Source: Simkaniaceae bacterium (lineage in GTDB: Bacteria; Chlamydiota; Chlamydiia; Chlamydiales; Simkaniaceae). From it: a stretch of 64,000 nucleotides of DNA. Positions 17,022-24,875 of this stretch are shown one piece after another; position 1 is the stretch's first letter, and each line of letters begins with the position of its first letter. The stretch covers positions 434,001 to 498,000 of the forward strand of contig CP073762.1 of the NCBI GenBank assembly GCA_018399055.1, given 5' to 3'. The notes beneath the pieces were generated by a model. That model was given only the letters and a program-made list of their open reading frames with translations. It had not been told where the DNA came from and searched no databases. The translations under genes and the position numbers were made by a program.

Positions 17022-17699
17022 CTATTTTAGCTCTAGGATCATACGAATTCGGTTTGCAAGTTGTTCGGAGATGTGGGAGATGGCATTGATCTCCTCAACA
17101 AGGCGGGTATAAAGATAAAACACTGGGGTTTTCACCGATTCTGCAGACTTAAAAAAGTCTTTCAAGAGGGCGTGCTTCATCTTATCTGCTTCATACTCAA
17201 GACGGGAAGTTTGCTCCACAATTGTCTTCACTTTTTCTGCTTCAAGCCCTCCAAAAGTAGACTCTAAAAGTTCATGAAGTTCTTTTATGATATTTCGGGC
17301 ATCCCAAAAAGCCTCCATGTTTTTCTTAAAAAGGCTATCAAGATGATCACACAAATCACCCAATTCTTTTGTCGGATAGAAAAGAAGGAGTTCCCCAATA
17401 TCTTCTGCCTTATCGGCAATATTATCCTGTATCGACAAAATATCGAGGAACTGTCCACGATCGATTGGAAGGAATAAACTCTTCGGCAAGTGATTCCGAA
17501 TATCATTTTTTGTAAGATCTGCTTCGTGCTCTAATTTGCAAAGTTCTTTAACAAGCTTTTCCAGTTCTTCAGGACTTTTATTTTTTAAATTATTGAAGAT
17601 CTCGGTGAGCTTTTTCATACAGCTACTCACCTTCTTCATATGAGACTGAAGAGGGTGGAAGGGAGACTTTCCAAATAGGCGAGCAATGGTTGTGAGCAT
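17022..17699 (-). CDS. DUF47/PhoU-like partner of phosphate permease
   Basis: About 225 residues, all-helical, of the TIGR00153/DUF47 family related to PhoU. It starts MLTTIARLFGKSPFHPLQSH, the usual N-terminus (IARLFGKSPF-x-P-L). A TTG start 30 bases upstream is possible but less likely. The ExxxD-type metal-cluster helices are visible (LCKLEHEADLTKNDI, SRLEYEADKMKH). Such proteins sit beside PiT permeases and are thought to modulate their activity. It is immediately upstream of the permease and matches CT691. It is divergent from the GT4 gene. Confidence 0.9.
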   Translation of the reverse strand: MLTTIARLFGKSPFHPLQSHMKKVSSCMKKLTEIFNNLKNKSPEELEKLVKELCKLEHEADLTKNDIRNHLPKSLFLPIDRGQFLDILSIQDNIADKAEDIGELLLFYPTKELGDLCDHLDSLFKKNMEAFWDARNIIKELHELLESTFGGLEAEKVKTIVEQTSRLEYEADKMKHALLKDFFKSAESVKTPVFYLYTRLVEEINAISHISEQLANRIRMILELK

Positions 17700-17768
17700 G
17701 AAACTCTCATTATTTTTTTGCTTCTTCAAATCGTATCAAAAAATATCATTTAGTGGTATGATAATCGA

Positions 17769-18776
17769 ATGAAAGTATTGCAGATTGTAGCTGATGGGAA
17801 CCCTGGTGGTGGGACCACCTTCGTTCTTGAAATGATTGATTCTATAGAAAATCCCATCCTTATCACTCAAAAAGATTCCTATTCCTTAGGGGCTGCGGGC
17901 AGTATTCCTAAATATGGGGTCAATTTTTTTACAACGCGATTTGATATACGCATTCCGTTGAAGATGCGGCGCATCATTGATGAAGTAAATCCTGATCTTA
18001 TCCACGTCCATGGAGGAAGAGCCGCATTCTTTCTTAGCTTTGTCCCAAAGAAATGCCCCATTGTTTATACGATTCATGGTCTTCATGGCATCTACAAAGG
18101 AGTGCCGCTTAGCAAATGGGCGCAGAGAAGAGCCATTAAGAAAGCAGACCTTACTGTCTTTGTCTCTAAAGGAGAAGAAGATGTTGCGCTTAGACATGAT
18201 CTAATGAGAGGATCAAACCATTGCGTGATTCCCAATGGAATCGACAGGCTCAAATTGCCTAAAAGGCAGCCTCCAAAGGAAAAACTTCTTGTCTTTGTGG
18301 GAAGTGTTACCCCTGTCAAAGATCCACTTTTCCTCCTTAAGGTTATGGAGATCCTTGGACCCAAAGGGTACCATCTTAAGGTGATCGGAGGAGGCGAACT
18401 TGAGGAGAAAATGAAAGGGAGTTCCTACGTTACTGTTACAGGGAGATTGCCACGCGAGGATGCTCTCAAACAGCTTGCTGAAGCAGAAGCCGTCTTGATC
18501 CCCTCTGTTTGGGAAGCCTGCGCCCTTCTTCTTCTCGAAGCTATGGCGATGGAGATCCCCATCATAGCCTCTCGTATTTCTGCTTTTGAAGAGGTGGTTG
18601 AACCTGGTCCACTCGCGACCCTTATCGATCATAAAGATCCCCAAAAATATGCTGAAGCAGTCCTTGCAAAGGAAGATTACACGAAAGAAGCAAAAAAACG
18701 GTTTGAAGAAAAGTACCTCTGGGAAAGGTGTATGAACAGTTATAAAGGGATTTATCAAAACCTACTGTCCATATAG
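17769..18776 (+). CDS. Glycosyltransferase family 4
   Basis: A 335-residue GT-B glycosyltransferase of the GT4/glycos_transf_1 type. The N-terminal Rossmann half starts VLQIVADGNPGGGTTFVLEM (Gly-rich acceptor loop). LIHVHGGRAAFF and YTIHGLHG follow. The C-terminal half has LLVFVGSVTPVKDP (nucleotide-sugar binding K), VTGRLPRED, and the E-x7-E element PSVWEACALLLLEAMAMEIPII. It acts in the cytoplasm on a lipid-linked or LPS acceptor; donor and acceptor cannot be specified. It is a single gene, divergent from the phosphate uptake pair and convergent with the sulfotransferase-like gene. Confidence 0.9.
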   Translation: MKVLQIVADGNPGGGTTFVLEMIDSIENPILITQKDSYSLGAAGSIPKYGVNFFTTRFDIRIPLKMRRIIDEVNPDLIHVHGGRAAFFLSFVPKKCPIVYTIHGLHGIYKGVPLSKWAQRRAIKKADLTVFVSKGEEDVALRHDLMRGSNHCVIPNGIDRLKLPKRQPPKEKLLVFVGSVTPVKDPLFLLKVMEILGPKGYHLKVIGGGELEEKMKGSSYVTVTGRLPREDALKQLAEAEAVLIPSVWEACALLLLEAMAMEIPIIASRISAFEEVVEPGPLATLIDHKDPQKYAEAVLAKEDYTKEAKKRFEEKYLWERCMNSYKGIYQNLLSI

Positions 18777-18792
18777 ATTTAGGAAGGTTGCT

Positions 18793-19584
18793 TCAATAAC
18801 GCTTCATATATCCGATCCTGTTTTCAACTTCCCAATCTATATTCTGGTTGATGTAAAGAAAATCCTCATTTTTGAAGGGGAAATAGTCCTGTTTTACATA
18901 AATCGAGTTATGGGGATATCCTTTGTAATGTAAAACTGGAGTGAAATCACGACTTTTTTCTAATTCATAAAAATCTGCGATAAAATCAACAAACTGCTTC
19001 GGATGTTTTGACACTTCTTCATATTTAACAAGGCAAAAATTACTTGCCAAATTAGCGATTTTTAAATAATTAATAGTCTTATACTTTCTTAGTTCTAATA
19101 CATTCTTAAAAGGAGCTCCTGTATAAGGGTTGAATCCATCGATCTGGGAGCAGTCTTTGCTACGCCACTCACTACTAATAAAGTGGAAGAACCCGTTATT
19201 TGTTAGCTCAGGAGAAACATGGTGGGGATTCAAATAGAAACTTCTTAACCAGTCGTAGGGGTTTCTTACGATAACAATAAATAAGTACTGCTCAGAACCT
19301 TCTAGAGTTATCATACGATTGGGAAGATTAAAAGGCTCTTTATCTAAAGGTGTTTCAAACCAGCAAAGAAAGTGCTTCCACCCAAAAGAGTGAAAATTCG
19401 GATGTATTTTAGGGAAGTTTGCTTTGATGAGATTTTCTAAAAAATTGGTTCCTGAACAACGCTCTCCACAAATTTGGATCCCTATAATTTCCTCCCCAGT
19501 TCGATGATTATCATCATTCTGAAAGCTCGCCATAAGTGAACTAGAAAAGATAAAGGCTAAAGAGAGTGCTCGCAAAAACATCAT
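18793..19584 (-). CDS. Sulfotransferase-like protein with signal peptide
   Basis: A 263-residue protein. GERCSGTNFLENLIKA (residues 40-55) resembles the PAPS 5'-phosphosulfate loop of sulfotransferases. VIVRNPYDWLRSFY (104-117) matches the 3'-phosphate binding motif (R-N/D-P-x-x-x-x-x-S). Residues 1-20 (MMFLRALSLAFIFSSSLMAS) look like a cleavable signal peptide or anchor, which is odd for a PAPS-using enzyme because PAPS is cytoplasmic. Eukaryotic Golgi sulfotransferases have such N-terminal anchors. The C-terminus has no further recognisable domain. It stands alone between convergent GT4 and minus-strand rluB. Family inferred from two motifs; substrate unknown. Confidence 0.72.
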   Translation of the reverse strand: MMFLRALSLAFIFSSSLMASFQNDDNHRTGEEIIGIQICGERCSGTNFLENLIKANFPKIHPNFHSFGWKHFLCWFETPLDKEPFNLPNRMITLEGSEQYLFIVIVRNPYDWLRSFYLNPHHVSPELTNNGFFHFISSEWRSKDCSQIDGFNPYTGAPFKNVLELRKYKTINYLKIANLASNFCLVKYEEVSKHPKQFVDFIADFYELEKSRDFTPVLHYKGYPHNSIYVKQDYFPFKNEDFLYINQNIDWEVENRIGYMKRY

Positions 19585-19678
19585 AAAATTTCTCCTTTTG
19601 AATAAGGGTTCCCTCGTCTTTCAAAGGAAAGTATTATGACTCAAAACAAGTTTTATAAGGAATGAATAATAGGAGGCT

Positions 19679-20380
19679 TTATGCAAAAATAAGCTTGCAT
19701 TCCTGCTCAGTGAGCTCTCGCCATTCACCTTCTTGGAGAGGGCCTAGGCGGAGGCCGCCGATCCGAATGCGGGAAAGCGTTAGGAGGGTAAGGCCAGCAT
19801 TTTGAACCATGAGGCGGACCTCTCTTTTCTTTCCTTCTTTGACGGTGACTTTAATCGTTCCACGCCGCACCTTTGTGACTTTCACGGGGCGGACCCACTT
19901 CCCTTCGATTAAAGTTCCCTTCGAAAGTTCAACGAGGTGTTCATGGGTAATCTCTTGCTGAGTTTTTACCAGGTATTCTTTACTGAGATTGTTCGAGGGG
20001 TGGATGACTTTTTGGGCGAAGTGGCCATCATTGGTGAGAAGGATAAGCCCTGTAGTGTCGCGGTCGAGGCGGCCAATGGTGAACAATCGGTGTTTCAATT
20101 CTGCAAAAAGGTCGATCACCAGCTTTTTTGTTCCCATCCGTTTGTTGGAACAGATGTAACCCTTTGGTTTATTCAAAATGTAGTAAACCTTTTCGTCCTT
20201 GAATTCGACACGCTCATCATCGACATAAACCTTATCGGTTTTTGGGTCTACAATGGTCTGGGGAACGGTTACAATTTCTTCATTGACCCGTACCTTTCCA
20301 TCAAAGATAAGATGCTCTGCTGCGCGCCGAGAGGCAACGCCAGCACAAGCTAAAATTTTACTTAAACGATTTGCTTCCAT
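19679..20380 (-). CDS. rluB: rRNA pseudouridine synthase, RsuA/RluB family
   Basis: A 233-residue enzyme that isomerises uridine to pseudouridine in ribosomal RNA. It starts with an S4 RNA-binding domain (RLSKILACAGVASRRAAEHLI, residues 5-25). The catalytic domain follows with YYILNKPKGYICS and the GRLDRDTTGLILLTNDG motif, whose aspartate is catalytic. The VKEGKKREVRLM stretch is the family C-terminal motif. It matches CT723 and is divergent from gpmA, as expected from chlamydial synteny. RsuA, RluB, RluE and RluF share this architecture, so the target uridine is uncertain; RluB is the usual chlamydial label. Confidence 0.9.
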   Translation of the reverse strand: MEANRLSKILACAGVASRRAAEHLIFDGKVRVNEEIVTVPQTIVDPKTDKVYVDDERVEFKDEKVYYILNKPKGYICSNKRMGTKKLVIDLFAELKHRLFTIGRLDRDTTGLILLTNDGHFAQKVIHPSNNLSKEYLVKTQQEITHEHLVELSKGTLIEGKWVRPVKVTKVRRGTIKVTVKEGKKREVRLMVQNAGLTLLTLSRIRIGGLRLGPLQEGEWRELTEQECKLIFA

Positions 20381-20423
20381 GCAGGCATTATAAAAAACGT
20401 ACCCTAATAAGGCAATCTATTCT

Positions 20424-21128
20424 ATGATGGAGGGTATGAAAAAAGGTGCAAAACTCATTCTTCTTAGGCATGGAAAGTCAGAGTGGAATCAAAAAAACCG
20501 CTTTACAGGCTGGGTCGATGTCCCTCTTAGTAAAGCAGGTGTGATCGAAGCTCAGAAAGCAGGACAGCGGATCAAAGACATTGATTTTGACGTGATCTTT
20601 ATTTCAACTTTAATGCGTGCTCAAATGACTGCAATGATTGCAATGAGCGAACATGAGAGTGGGAAAACCCCCGTTATTCTCCACCAAGGGAAAGGGGAGC
20701 ATGCTGAGTGGGGAAATATTTATGATGAGAAAGCCCAGGAGAACTGTATCCCTGCTATTGTTGCTTGGGAGATCAATGAGCGAATGTACGGAGAACTGCA
20801 GGGGCTTGATAAAGATGAAACCCGAGCAAAGTATGGCGCTGAACAAGTAAAAATTTGGCGACGGAGTTTTGATGTCCCCCCTCCAAAAGGTGAAAGCCTT
20901 GAAATGACTGCCAAAAGATCGATCCCTTATTTCAAAGAAAAAGTACTCCCTTGCCTCCAGGAAGGGAAAAATGTTCTTATTTCAGCTCATGGGAACTCCC
21001 TTCGATCGATCGTTATGTACTTAGATGACCTCTCTAATGAAGAGGTTCTCAATCTTGAAATCCCTACCGGTGAACCCATCTGCTATCATTTTGAGGGGAA
21101 GACCTGGGAAAAACAGACCTTAGACTGA
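20424..21128 (+). CDS. gpmA: 2,3-bisphosphoglycerate-dependent phosphoglycerate mutase
   Basis: A glycolytic enzyme of about 230 residues that interconverts 3- and 2-phosphoglycerate. ILLRHGKSEWN carries the phosphohistidine of the RHG motif, and FTGWVDVPLS follows. INERMYGELQGL holds the catalytic glutamate, and SAHGNSLRSIV the second histidine. The ATG at 20436 (MKKGAKLIL) is also possible, although its GGAGG would be unusually close. The stop overlaps the ATG of the NifS-like gene by one base (TGATG), so the two are translationally coupled. It matches CT722. Confidence 0.95.
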   Translation: MMEGMKKGAKLILLRHGKSEWNQKNRFTGWVDVPLSKAGVIEAQKAGQRIKDIDFDVIFISTLMRAQMTAMIAMSEHESGKTPVILHQGKGEHAEWGNIYDEKAQENCIPAIVAWEINERMYGELQGLDKDETRAKYGAEQVKIWRRSFDVPPPKGESLEMTAKRSIPYFKEKVLPCLQEGKNVLISAHGNSLRSIVMYLDDLSNEEVLNLEIPTGEPICYHFEGKTWEKQTLD

Positions 21129-22249
21129 TGGAATCGATTTATCTAGACAACGGCACCATAGCGCGTCCTTCTTCCCATCTTATAAATCAGATGCAACCCA
21201 TACTTAAGAGACACTGGCAGTCCGTTTGTGCCCCCTATCTAAAAGGAAAAGAGCCTTTTGTATCGATCGAACGCTCCATTGGGGATCTACGCGCTTTTGT
21301 CGGCGCCCATCCCAGGGATACTTTTCACTTTACGTCTTCAGGGAGCGCTGCGATTGCAGCTGTTTACCAAAGTGTTTATATCGACCACATTGTTGAAAGT
21401 GGAAAGAATCATATTCTCACAACGGCTGCCGAAGAAGCACCGATCCACCTTCTTGGAAAACATTACGAAAAACTCGGTGTTGTTCAAAAAACAATTCAAC
21501 TGAGCGAAAATGGACAGGTGACGCGGGAAGCCTTGGAGGCTGCGATTTCTCCAAAAACGGGACTCGTTTCCATTTCATGGGCGAACAGTTTAACCGGAGT
21601 GATTCACCCCATCTGGGAACTTGCGGAAATGTGTCGAGAAAAGGGAATCCTTTTCCATGTTGATGCTTCTCAAGTTCTTGGAAAACTTTACTTTAAGTTT
21701 GAAGAGCTTCCTCTTGACTTTCTCACCTTTGATGGTCCAGTTTTGCATGGGCCAAAGGGGAGTGGGGGAGTTTTTATCCGTCGCGGGATAGACTTTACAC
21801 CAGCCTCCCTCGAAGGAATGGAAGGGGCAGACCTCAATACACCAGCTCTGATCGGTTTGGGAATTGCGACTGAGGAGATGAGTGAAGCCTTTGATCATCT
21901 TTCTCTTGAAACGGCGCGCCTTCGTGATAAATTAGAAGAGGGGATCAAGCTTGCGATTCCTGAAGTAAAGCTCTTATACAAGGAGGCCGAACGCCTCCCC
22001 AATGTTTCGGCAATTCTTTTCCCAGGGGTTCATCATGAACTTCTTGCTTTTCACCTTCGCGAAGCTGGAGTATTTGCTTCCTTTGGAGGAGGTCAGAAAC
22101 AAAAGCTCGAGTATTTAGTAAGCGACCCCTGCGCTCTTTCATTTAGTTTGTCGCGGGAAACCACTGAAGAAGAAATCGACCGTGCCCTCGGAATCATCAT
22201 CGACTCTGCGCAGAGATGCAAGACCTTTTCTAAAGAGGTTGTTTTATGA
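21128..22249 (+). CDS. NifS-like protein lacking catalytic residues
   Basis: A 373-residue member of the class V aminotransferase/cysteine desulfurase family, matching CT721 by position. Conserved pieces include IYLDNGTIARPS, FHVDASQVLGK (PLP-ring Asp 179 and Gln 182), LHGPKGSGGVF and SFSLSRETTEEEID. Active-site residues are replaced. In active NifS, T-x-S-G-H-K-L-H-G-P-K-G carries the Schiff-base lysine; here it reads TFDGPVLHGPKG, with Val 205 at the lysine position. The PLP-stacking His of EH is Glu 103. The catalytic Cys of GSAC is Gln 323 (FGGGQ). It should therefore not be a working desulfurase unless chemistry differs. It is coupled to gpmA upstream and to the NifU-like gene downstream. 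Confidence 0.9.
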   Translation: MESIYLDNGTIARPSSHLINQMQPILKRHWQSVCAPYLKGKEPFVSIERSIGDLRAFVGAHPRDTFHFTSSGSAAIAAVYQSVYIDHIVESGKNHILTTAAEEAPIHLLGKHYEKLGVVQKTIQLSENGQVTREALEAAISPKTGLVSISWANSLTGVIHPIWELAEMCREKGILFHVDASQVLGKLYFKFEELPLDFLTFDGPVLHGPKGSGGVFIRRGIDFTPASLEGMEGADLNTPALIGLGIATEEMSEAFDHLSLETARLRDKLEEGIKLAIPEVKLLYKEAERLPNVSAILFPGVHHELLAFHLREAGVFASFGGGQKQKLEYLVSDPCALSFSLSRETTEEEIDRALGIIIDSAQRCKTFSKEVVL

Positions 22250-23004
22250 AGCCCTACCCGTGGAATGACTATAGCCATCTCCTTATCGAAAGGATCTTAA
22301 AGCCTCGCAATCTGGGACGCTTCAATGAAAATGCTGGCGCTCTTCAAGAGATGCGGGTTGTAACAGGGAGGGTGGAAGCGCAAGGGAATATCCTGATCAT
22401 GTCTCTTGTGGTTGATGAAACGGATGGGATTGTTGCCGACGCTAAATTCCAGGCTTTTGGAGAAACCGCCCTCATCGGGGCTGCCGATGCGGCTTGCGAA
22501 GTTCTCCTCAGAAAAAATTATGATCAAGCGCGCCGTCTTTCCGCGGATTTGATCGACCGCAAACTCCGCGATTTCACAAATATCCCAGCTTTCCCAAAAG
22601 AAGTTGATACTCATCTCAATCTGGTTCTCGCGGCTATTGAAGAAGCCGCTGAAAAATGCTCAGATATTCCCTTGAAAGACCCTTCAACTTCTCCTCCCGT
22701 TCCTTCTCAGTTAACCGGAGAAGGAGGCCATCCCAATTGGCACCTATTTTCCCCAGACGAAAAGCTTGATCATATTAAAGAAGTGATACGTGACGAAATT
22801 CAACCTTATATCGAACTCGATGCAGGGGGTATTGAAGTCTCTGCCTTGAATGATGAAACTGAAGTGGTGATTGCATATCAAGGAGCATGTACAACATGCC
22901 CCTCTTCAACAGGTGCGACGCTTGAGGCGATCCAGCAGATCCTGCGCTCAAAACTTTCACCGTCTCTGCAGGTAAAGCCAGATCTCTCCCTTCTTAACTA
23001 CTGA
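22246..23004 (+). CDS. NifU-like protein: degenerate IscU domain plus intact Nfu domain
   Basis: A 252-residue protein whose start overlaps the NifS-like stop by four bases. Residues 12-135 align with the IscU scaffold (KPRNLGRF, ADAKFQAFGETALIGAA), but all three cluster-ligand cysteines are gone. The CGD site reads Q46-G47-N48, FGC reads FGE at 71-73, and HC reads HL at 123-124. The C-terminal Nfu domain (about 172-240) keeps VIAYQGACTTCPSSTGATLE, with the CxxC at C215 and C218. A linker rich in Pro, Ser and Thr joins them. It matches CT720 by position. The Nfu half could still carry a 4Fe-4S cluster as a dimer; the N-domain should not assemble one. Confidence 0.88.
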   Translation: MKPYPWNDYSHLLIERILKPRNLGRFNENAGALQEMRVVTGRVEAQGNILIMSLVVDETDGIVADAKFQAFGETALIGAADAACEVLLRKNYDQARRLSADLIDRKLRDFTNIPAFPKEVDTHLNLVLAAIEEAAEKCSDIPLKDPSTSPPVPSQLTGEGGHPNWHLFSPDEKLDHIKEVIRDEIQPYIELDAGGIEVSALNDETEVVIAYQGACTTCPSSTGATLEAIQQILRSKLSPSLQVKPDLSLLNY

Positions 23005-23287
23005 GCTCATCTTGGAGAGCAAAAAGAGAGCTTTTAAACTCGGCAAGCTCAGGAAAGAGATAGCATCCGATATATTTTTCATCGAGAGCTTTTAGCTCCT
23101 TATTGACGAGATCAAGAGCTTCTCCCTTTTTCCCTTCATCAATTTTGTCTTGGATTGCCTGCAGAGCTGCTTTAAACTGCTCTGTGATTGGGTCAGCAAT
23201 ATTGCTCATTGGTTTTTCGATACAAACGGAGGGCTCCTCAATTTGTAAAGTGTTTAATTCAATAAAATCGTTCCCTTCAATTTCCAT
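22994..23287 (-). CDS. Small acidic helical hypothetical protein
   Basis: A 97-residue acidic protein predicted to be almost entirely helical after residue 30 (EQFKAALQAIQDKIDEGKKG then ALDLVNKELKALDEKYIG). It could be a small coiled-coil or TPR-like chaperone. It overlaps the 3' end of the NifU-like gene by 11 bases in convergent orientation. An alternative start at Met 27 (MSNIADPI) is possible. No family is recognised, and there is no signal or membrane segment. Confidence 0.6.
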   Translation of the reverse strand: MEIEGNDFIELNTLQIEEPSVCIEKPMSNIADPITEQFKAALQAIQDKIDEGKKGEALDLVNKELKALDEKYIGCYLFPELAEFKSSLFALQDELSS

Positions 23288-23399
23288 AATGGCTCCCTTG
23301 TTAGGGGCTCATTATAAGGGATTTTGTAGAAAATGGGTAGAGGAACAAAGAGAATAGATGGTAACATGTTCTCCATTTTAAAGTTATGGAGATATCTTA

Positions 23400-24875
23400 A
23401 TGAGCATTGAAGCAGTAGAAAGTGTAAGTAATAGTTTGAATAGTGGAGAGGCTTACGCAGGCACTGACAAGCATCTAGACGAAGCAGTCGCTTCTTATCA
23501 AAACCCAGGACCCCATTCAGGAATGACGCGACTCGCTCAAGAGGAGCAGCTTCAAGTGAGCACAAACCGCAACCTGCGCCTCATTTCCTTAAAGGCAAAG
23601 AGTGCTGAGCTTGAAACGCGTATTTTAAATCAACCCCATACGTTTCAGCATGATGAAGGGTATCTACAGATGATAGCAAAAATCGCTCCATTGGATCCTC
23701 AGTTTGCAAAAACGCTGGCTGGGAAAATCGATTGGGAAAGATACAAAATCCCAGGGTATATCGAAGTTTCTAAGCATCAAGATGCGGACAGTGCTCGCGA
23801 CACACTTGCTGAAGCAAAGGAGGTGATCAAAGACGTATTTTGGCTTTATCCGGAAGCTGGGCTTCAACTTTACGAAGAACAGAAAAGACGGGGATTTCCA
23901 GAAGCTATAGAAACAGCGCAAGCTCTTTACAATGATTTAGAGGAAGATATAGATCCAATCTATGAAAATTTGAATGACTTCCTGAACCTAGCAATGGTAG
24001 AGTTAAGCCTTCAAAAAGCAGAGGTTAGGTCCTCACTTTCTATGGCGTTTAATCTTGCGAAAAAGAAAGTGGATAAGGAAGATCCGGTCCTTTTTCCCTA
24101 CTCTTTAGAAAGGTTAGGGGAATATGCTGCGCAGGCTCAACTCCCTATAGCTCGAGATGTGGTTGGGCTTTTCAAGGAGACCATTCATAGAATCGAGAGG
24201 GGGGATTATGATCAAGCTGAATATAAAGAGTATTGGCCTGAATCGACAAAACTAAGGGTGTGGGAACAATTGATCAAGATGGATGCGCGTTGTCCTTTTC
24301 TTGCCTCTGAGCTACATGAAGATTTAAAAACATGCACTCAGGTGATTTTAGAATGCGCGAAAAATCATCCTGAAGAAAAATTTTATTATGACTATATGTT
24401 TCTTAAGCTTGCAAAAACTCTTGCTTCTTCGCATTCTGAACTTGCAAAAACACTGATTCCATTCATTAAAAATCCCCGATTTCAGTTTGAGGGATTGATT
24501 GAGATTTTCCGGGGAGAAGCCGTCTTTGCAGGGTATGATAAAGCGAAAGGTTTTGCTGAATTAGAAATTTTATACAAAAATGACTTTGCTAATGATTGCG
24601 ATCTTTCTGTTCAACTCTTCTGCGCGGCAGCGGAGCATGTGGGAATGGACCAAGCAACTCAGTTTCTTAACAGGGCAAAGTATCTTATGCAGGAAGATTA
24701 CAGCGAAAGTTATAAGTTTTCATTATGCCAGAAGATTCTGCAAGCAGAGGTAAAATACTCGTTAGAGAGTCGCAGGGACACATTGAAAACTCTATATGCG
24801 CTCGGGAAAAACCCTGGAGTAGATTTATCAAGGGCTCTTGAGACGATTATTGATGCAGAGTTGTCACTTATTTAA
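23400..24875 (+). CDS. Helical-repeat hypothetical protein, paralogue A
   Basis: A 491-residue soluble protein, strongly helical, starting MSIEAVESVSNSL, with GGAG eight bases upstream. It is clearly paralogous to the protein at 26425-27870. Both share an N-terminal region (DEAVASYQNPGPHSGMTRLA versus DEAVATYQDPGAYSGTVRLV), repeated helical pairs with alternating short Ala/Leu and Tyr/Phe positions, and a common end (ESRRDTLKTLYALGKNPGVD versus ESRKETLKALYNCRGAD). The repeats look like divergent TPR/Sel1-type solenoids, about 35-45 residues each. No enzyme motif is visible. Effector or scaffold roles are guesses. Confidence 0.78.
   Translation: MSIEAVESVSNSLNSGEAYAGTDKHLDEAVASYQNPGPHSGMTRLAQEEQLQVSTNRNLRLISLKAKSAELETRILNQPHTFQHDEGYLQMIAKIAPLDPQFAKTLAGKIDWERYKIPGYIEVSKHQDADSARDTLAEAKEVIKDVFWLYPEAGLQLYEEQKRRGFPEAIETAQALYNDLEEDIDPIYENLNDFLNLAMVELSLQKAEVRSSLSMAFNLAKKKVDKEDPVLFPYSLERLGEYAAQAQLPIARDVVGLFKETIHRIERGDYDQAEYKEYWPESTKLRVWEQLIKMDARCPFLASELHEDLKTCTQVILECAKNHPEEKFYYDYMFLKLAKTLASSHSELAKTLIPFIKNPRFQFEGLIEIFRGEAVFAGYDKAKGFAELEILYKNDFANDCDLSVQLFCAAAEHVGMDQATQFLNRAKYLMQEDYSESYKFSLCQKILQAEVKYSLESRRDTLKTLYALGKNPGVDLSRALETIIDAELSLI

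Noticed and set aside
18213-18758. A 181-codon minus-strand reading
   Set aside because: Antisense to the conserved C-terminal half of the GT4 glycosyltransferase, including its E-x7-E element.
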